Below, piece by piece: positions 61,015-64,000 of a stretch of DNA of 64,000 nt. Made by a program: the position numbers and the translations under genes. Under the pieces are notes generated by a model. The model worked only from the letters and a program-made list of their open reading frames with translations, was not told where the DNA came from and searched no databases. Location of the stretch: the NCBI GenBank assembly GCA_965248775.1, contig OZ252150.1:4340001-4404000 (forward strand), written 5' to 3'. The DNA comes from JBHHUI01 sp965248775 (lineage in GTDB: Bacteria > Chloroflexota > Anaerolineae > Anaerolineales > JBHHUI01). Each line of letters starts with the position of its first letter. Positions within the stretch are counted from its first letter, which is position 1.

Positions 61015-62352
61015 ATGAAGAAATATTTATTGCCCCTGCTGGTGGTCTTTGCCCTGGTGTTTGCAGCTTGTACACCGGCTGCGACGGAAGAACCAGCTGC
61101 AGAGCCGGCAGCGGAAGAAGCAGCAGAGCCGGCTGCAGAAGAACTTGCCGAAGGAGAATGTGCTGTTGATTTGAGCGGCGAGGAAGTCGTGATTTATCAA
61201 CAGGCCGGTACTGAAGGTCCGATCGCCTCGATCCTAGGATTGGCATTCCAATTCGCGACTGCTCAGGCCGTCACGGACATCAACGCTGTCGGCGGTTTTT
61301 GCGGCGCAGACTTAAGGGTCGAGTTCCGCGAAACTGCCTATAACGTCGACAATGAGGTTATTGCCTACGAAGAGACGCGTGAAGACGATCCAGCGCCGTT
61401 TGTTATCAACACCTACAACAGTGGAGCAACGGTCGCCCTCGCTGAACGCTTCAATGAGGATAAAACCGTGAATATCGCTGCTGGCGCAAACACGCAGGCG
61501 ACCTACGTGCCCCGCAACGGATACACGATTCTGGTTGTACCCGGATATTCTGACCAGTTTGCCGGCTTCTGTGAATGGGTTACGTCGAACTGGGCCGACG
61601 TCAAGCCGGCCGATGCCGGAGACGATATCGTTGTCGGCGTGGTCGGATGGCAAGGCGCCTACGGTTCCGGCGCGACGACGCCGGAGGCAATTGCTTATTG
61701 TGAATCGCAAGGCGCGACTGTGTTGGAGCTTGAGCAGCAGGAAGTCAACCCTGCTTACGACTCCACTGGCAATCTCACGGCGCTTGTGTCACAGGGCGCG
61801 AACGTTATCTATCAGCAAAACTTGTCATTCAGCTCGGCGGAAGTGATTGGTACGGCGACTGCCTTGGGCCTCCGCGATCAAGTCCTGATGGCTGGGGTGA
61901 ATTGGTCTGGGAACACAGACGTGCTTAACTTCCTGGGCGACAACGTGGGACTCATGGATGGGTACTACACCCTTACCCCATACATCCCCTGGGATGATGT
62001 CGATCACCCCGGTGTGCAACAAGCGGCTGCAGCCTTCGACGCCAGTGGCGCGCCGCCTGAGGAGCGTACGTTCACCTTCATCCTGACGTATGCTGGCTTC
62101 TACAACCAGAAGGCTGTTATCGAACAGGCCATCAACACCACGGGCTGGCCGATCAGCGGGGAAGATTTTCTCGCGGCGTTCCAGGCTATCAGTCCCGTAG
62201 ACGCGTTGGGCGTCCTTGAATGGACCGCTGCTGGAGAGCAGCGCTCGCCGAGCCGGACGCGCATCAGCCAATTCCAGGCTGCTGGTGACGGTGTTGCGCT
62301 TGTACCAGTCTCTGACTGGTTCGAACTACCAAAAGCCTGGCCTCCAGAATAA
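61015..62352 (+). CDS. Branched-chain-type ABC transporter substrate-binding lipoprotein
   Basis: A 445-residue periplasmic-binding-protein type I. The lipoprotein signal ends in FALVFAAC; a low-complexity Ala/Glu/Pro linker follows (residues ~22-50). The ligand-binding domain includes GPIASILGLAFQFATAQAVT, INAVGGFCGADLRVEF and YDSTGNLTALVSQGANVIYQ. RBS GGAGGAGGAAG precedes the ATG. It is last gene of the liv operon; the separate livF ATPase is not in the window. Confidence 0.92.
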   Translation: MKKYLLPLLVVFALVFAACTPAATEEPAAEPAAEEAAEPAAEELAEGECAVDLSGEEVVIYQQAGTEGPIASILGLAFQFATAQAVTDINAVGGFCGADLRVEFRETAYNVDNEVIAYEETREDDPAPFVINTYNSGATVALAERFNEDKTVNIAAGANTQATYVPRNGYTILVVPGYSDQFAGFCEWVTSNWADVKPADAGDDIVVGVVGWQGAYGSGATTPEAIAYCESQGATVLELEQQEVNPAYDSTGNLTALVSQGANVIYQQNLSFSSAEVIGTATALGLRDQVLMAGVNWSGNTDVLNFLGDNVGLMDGYYTLTPYIPWDDVDHPGVQQAAAAFDASGAPPEERTFTFILTYAGFYNQKAVIEQAINTTGWPISGEDFLAAFQAISPVDALGVLEWTAAGEQRSPSRTRISQFQAAGDGVALVPVSDWFELPKAWPPE

Positions 62353-62368
62353 GTGTCTTTACGTTGAT

Positions 62369-62408
62369 AATAAAGTGACATCCATCCAATGATGGAGGGC
62401 ACTTTATT
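62369..62408 (+). terminator. Terminator of the liv operon
   Basis: Stem AATAAAGTG / CACTTTATT extended by CCATC / GATGG, 17 bp after the binding-protein stop. The descending arm ends in TTTATT. Confidence 0.7.
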
Positions 62409-62449
62409 CCTTCTATTTGAAGGATTACGAGGCAGGGAAGAGAGACTTA

Positions 62450-63929
62450 ACTCGAGTGTTGTGATTTGAGTGAAAAGGCTCAAGCAGCCAAAGAGTAAGC
62501 CTGCTTGGCGAATAAGTACGAGAAGACTTGTTGCTCGTCAGTACCGTCAGACAGAGAGCCGTGAGCCGGCAAGATCAATGCTTCGATTAGCTGCTGGCTT
62601 TGTTGGCGAATAACCTGCCCGATGGATTGGATGGGCGCGCAGACCTTGTCACGACGCGATGTGGGCAAACAGTGCAGGTGCAGGAACGAATAGGCCACGA
62701 AGACCAGTGACCAGTGCTTATGAATGGCGGCGGCCGAGCGCATGCGATATTCGTGGAGCCCCAGGTTCTGTTTGGCGTCTTGATAAAAGGTCTCAATCGG
62801 CCAACGGAGCAGATAGGTTGCGATGATCTTCTTGGCATCCCAACTGAGATGGCTGCTGACCAGCACGGCATAGGTGCCGGTTAAATCAGGCTTGGCAAAG
62901 CTGATGACCAGCCGTACCTTCCCCAAAGTCGGGATGCGTACATTCTTGCTGAAGCAGTAGTAGGTCTGCTCGCCCACTTGCATCGGTTTGAAAGCGGAAG
63001 GTGGGATAAGCGGCACTAGGTCCTGCACCTTGATGTGCGGACCATCAAAGCGCATGCGTTCGCCGGAAGCATCCTGGAGCACAAAGCTGTTGGTGATAAG
63101 GTTGCGGTTGTTTTTCAGCAGGCTGATCCAGTGCTTGCCATGCGCACTGAGAACTTCGAGCAATTCGGGTGCCAGGTACCAGGCGTCGAACAGCACCGTT
63201 TCAAAGGGCAAATCGTGCGCCAGCGCCGCCTTGACCAGTTCAGCCGCCAGCGAAATCTTGGTCTGAAAAGATTCGTCCAGAGCCCGGAACTCTGGGTCGG
63301 CCAGCAAGGTGGGTGCGACTTGACGTTTGAAGCGATTACGCTCCTTCTTGGTTTTCGGGATCGTAGCGTCGGGCAACAGTTTCTTGACGAACGCTTCCCA
63401 GTCGGTGACTTCTTCGTAGCGCCGGTACAGTCGCCAGTCGGCCGGAAAGCGAACCGCGCCGCTGATGTAGTGGCCGGTGACCAGATTGTGCGCTAGCGGA
63501 TACATGTGGTTGCCGTGGTTGTAATGTTGGTCAATGTATTCGAACAGACTGCCGACGTGCTCGCACAAAGTATCATCGATGGCCAGCATCGATTTGCGGG
63601 CGCCCTGGCGCTGACGCTTGGTTTGCTGGAATAAGTATGCAATGCGTTCCTGGTTCAGTTCCGCGGCATCCCAGTTCGCTTCCGACAAGAAGCGCGACAG
63701 GTTGGTCTTGTCAGCGCTATCCAACAGGCAGCGCGTCATGTTCGCCATCGACTTGTTCTTCAACACAATCAGTCCGGTTAGATAATTCTCGAAATGCCGG
63801 AACTGACAGCGGTTTTCAAACACCCCGCGAAAGCTGGCGCTGTGCTCTGATACGATGGGAGCCGGTTTTACGATGGGAAGTTGCATCTGCCGAATATGCC
63901 CTAAGATCACTCAAATCACAACACTCGAG
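62450..63929 (-). mobile_element. IS701/IS4-type element (1480 bp), target duplication GACTTA
   Basis: Inverted ends CTCGAGTGTTGTGATTTGAG / CTCAAATCACAACACTCGAG, with GACTTA at 62444-62449 and 63930-63935. A second copy ends at base 99 of this window. It carries one intact transposase. Confidence 0.9.
62480..63910 (-). CDS. IS701/IS4-type transposase
   Basis: A 476-residue DDE transposase. The N-terminus has FRHFENYLTGLIVLKNKSMA and LSRFLSEANWDAAELNQERI. Catalytic core: first Asp in SMLAIDDTLCEHVG, second in ETVLFDAWYLAPELLEVLS, Glu in LLRWPIETFYQDAKQNLGLH. The family position between IS701 and IS4 is judged by pattern only. No frame break is seen, and the C-terminal 22 residues are identical with those at 2-70. 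Confidence 0.92.
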   Translation of the reverse strand: MILGHIRQMQLPIVKPAPIVSEHSASFRGVFENRCQFRHFENYLTGLIVLKNKSMANMTRCLLDSADKTNLSRFLSEANWDAAELNQERIAYLFQQTKRQRQGARKSMLAIDDTLCEHVGSLFEYIDQHYNHGNHMYPLAHNLVTGHYISGAVRFPADWRLYRRYEEVTDWEAFVKKLLPDATIPKTKKERNRFKRQVAPTLLADPEFRALDESFQTKISLAAELVKAALAHDLPFETVLFDAWYLAPELLEVLSAHGKHWISLLKNNRNLITNSFVLQDASGERMRFDGPHIKVQDLVPLIPPSAFKPMQVGEQTYYCFSKNVRIPTLGKVRLVISFAKPDLTGTYAVLVSSHLSWDAKKIIATYLLRWPIETFYQDAKQNLGLHEYRMRSAAAIHKHWSLVFVAYSFLHLHCLPTSRRDKVCAPIQSIGQVIRQQSQQLIEALILPAHGSLSDGTDEQQVFSYLFAKQAYSLAA

Positions 63930-64000
63930 GACTTACATATCTTCCCTGCCTCGAGCGAAAATCGATATAAAACGTAAAACGTGAAATTTTTATGTTTCAC

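Larger units (their letters stand above)
62429..63952. repeat. 13-bp palindrome arms split by an insertion sequence
   Basis: GAGGCAGGGAAGA at 62429-62441 and its exact reverse complement TCTTCCCTGCCTC at 63940-63952 flank the IS. Without the IS they would form a 13-bp stem with a 12-base loop (GAGACTTACATA); the IS lies in the loop. Confidence 0.75.

Overview
The window looks like a chromosomal segment of a Chloroflexota bacterium, probably of the Anaerolineae/Ardenticatenia type. This is an inference. It rests on many lipoproteins with Thr/Pro- or Glu/Ala-rich linkers behind a lipobox, a T-box-controlled serS, DUF5996, PIG-L and Trm112-like genes, a MoxR-DUF58-transglutaminase locus and very many different insertion sequences. 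No 16S gene is present to settle it.

Layout. 1-1311: the end of an IS701/IS4-type element, then a tyrosine integrase lying at the 3' end of tRNA-Lys(UUU), probably one edge of an integrated element that continues to the left. 1390-8469: housekeeping core (PIG-L deacetylase, greA, lysS, T-box-serS, DUF456, a duplicated-domain lipoprotein, a HEAT protein, a Trm112-like protein). 8560-15299: an accessory island that appears to have split a membrane glycosyltransferase-type gene. It holds an IS91-type transposase gene broken by at least seven short palindromic insertions and an IS3 element, a small tyrosine recombinase with two core-site-like palindromes, and unknown membrane genes. 15377-20354: DoxX, DUF5996, alpha/beta hydrolase, D-amino-acid oxidase and small membrane proteins. 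20542-26926: a membrane gene cut by two different IS elements, both at CTAG, followed by a large paralogous membrane/alpha-helical-toroid protein. 27012-45681: core genes again (transaldolase-like, gyrA, an ATPase-domain regulator, a sensor kinase, murI, a C26 amidohydrolase, rplS, a sugar dehydrogenase, a LysM protein, penicillin acylase, birA, higBA, HIT). 45789-56033: a decayed zone with a deleted kinase-FGE gene, a MoxR-DUF58-TgpA operon damaged by an IS256 element and a frameshift, and a propeller protein cut by an IS701 element. 56241-62408: a branched-chain-type ABC importer operon (livG, acyl-CoA ligase, livH, livM, substrate-binding protein) in which livH has lost an internal segment. 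62450-63929: a complete copy of the element whose tail opens the window.

How it fits together. The lysS-serS stretch is translation supply, with serS read through a tRNA-Ser-sensing T-box whose specifier reads UCG. MoxR, DUF58 and TgpA normally act as one envelope module, but here two of the three are broken. The liv operon with an embedded acyl-CoA ligase suggests uptake and activation of a carboxylic acid. The strongest unusual signal is the IS91 gene. Removing seven short palindromes, in addition to the nested IS3, restores one continuous 434-codon transposase frame from which conserved motifs emerge across the junctions. This points to a family of very small palindromic elements (about 130 bp and 28 bp forms) that inserted repeatedly and precisely into one gene. 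Several other interrupted genes can also be rebuilt exactly by removing an IS plus one target duplication.
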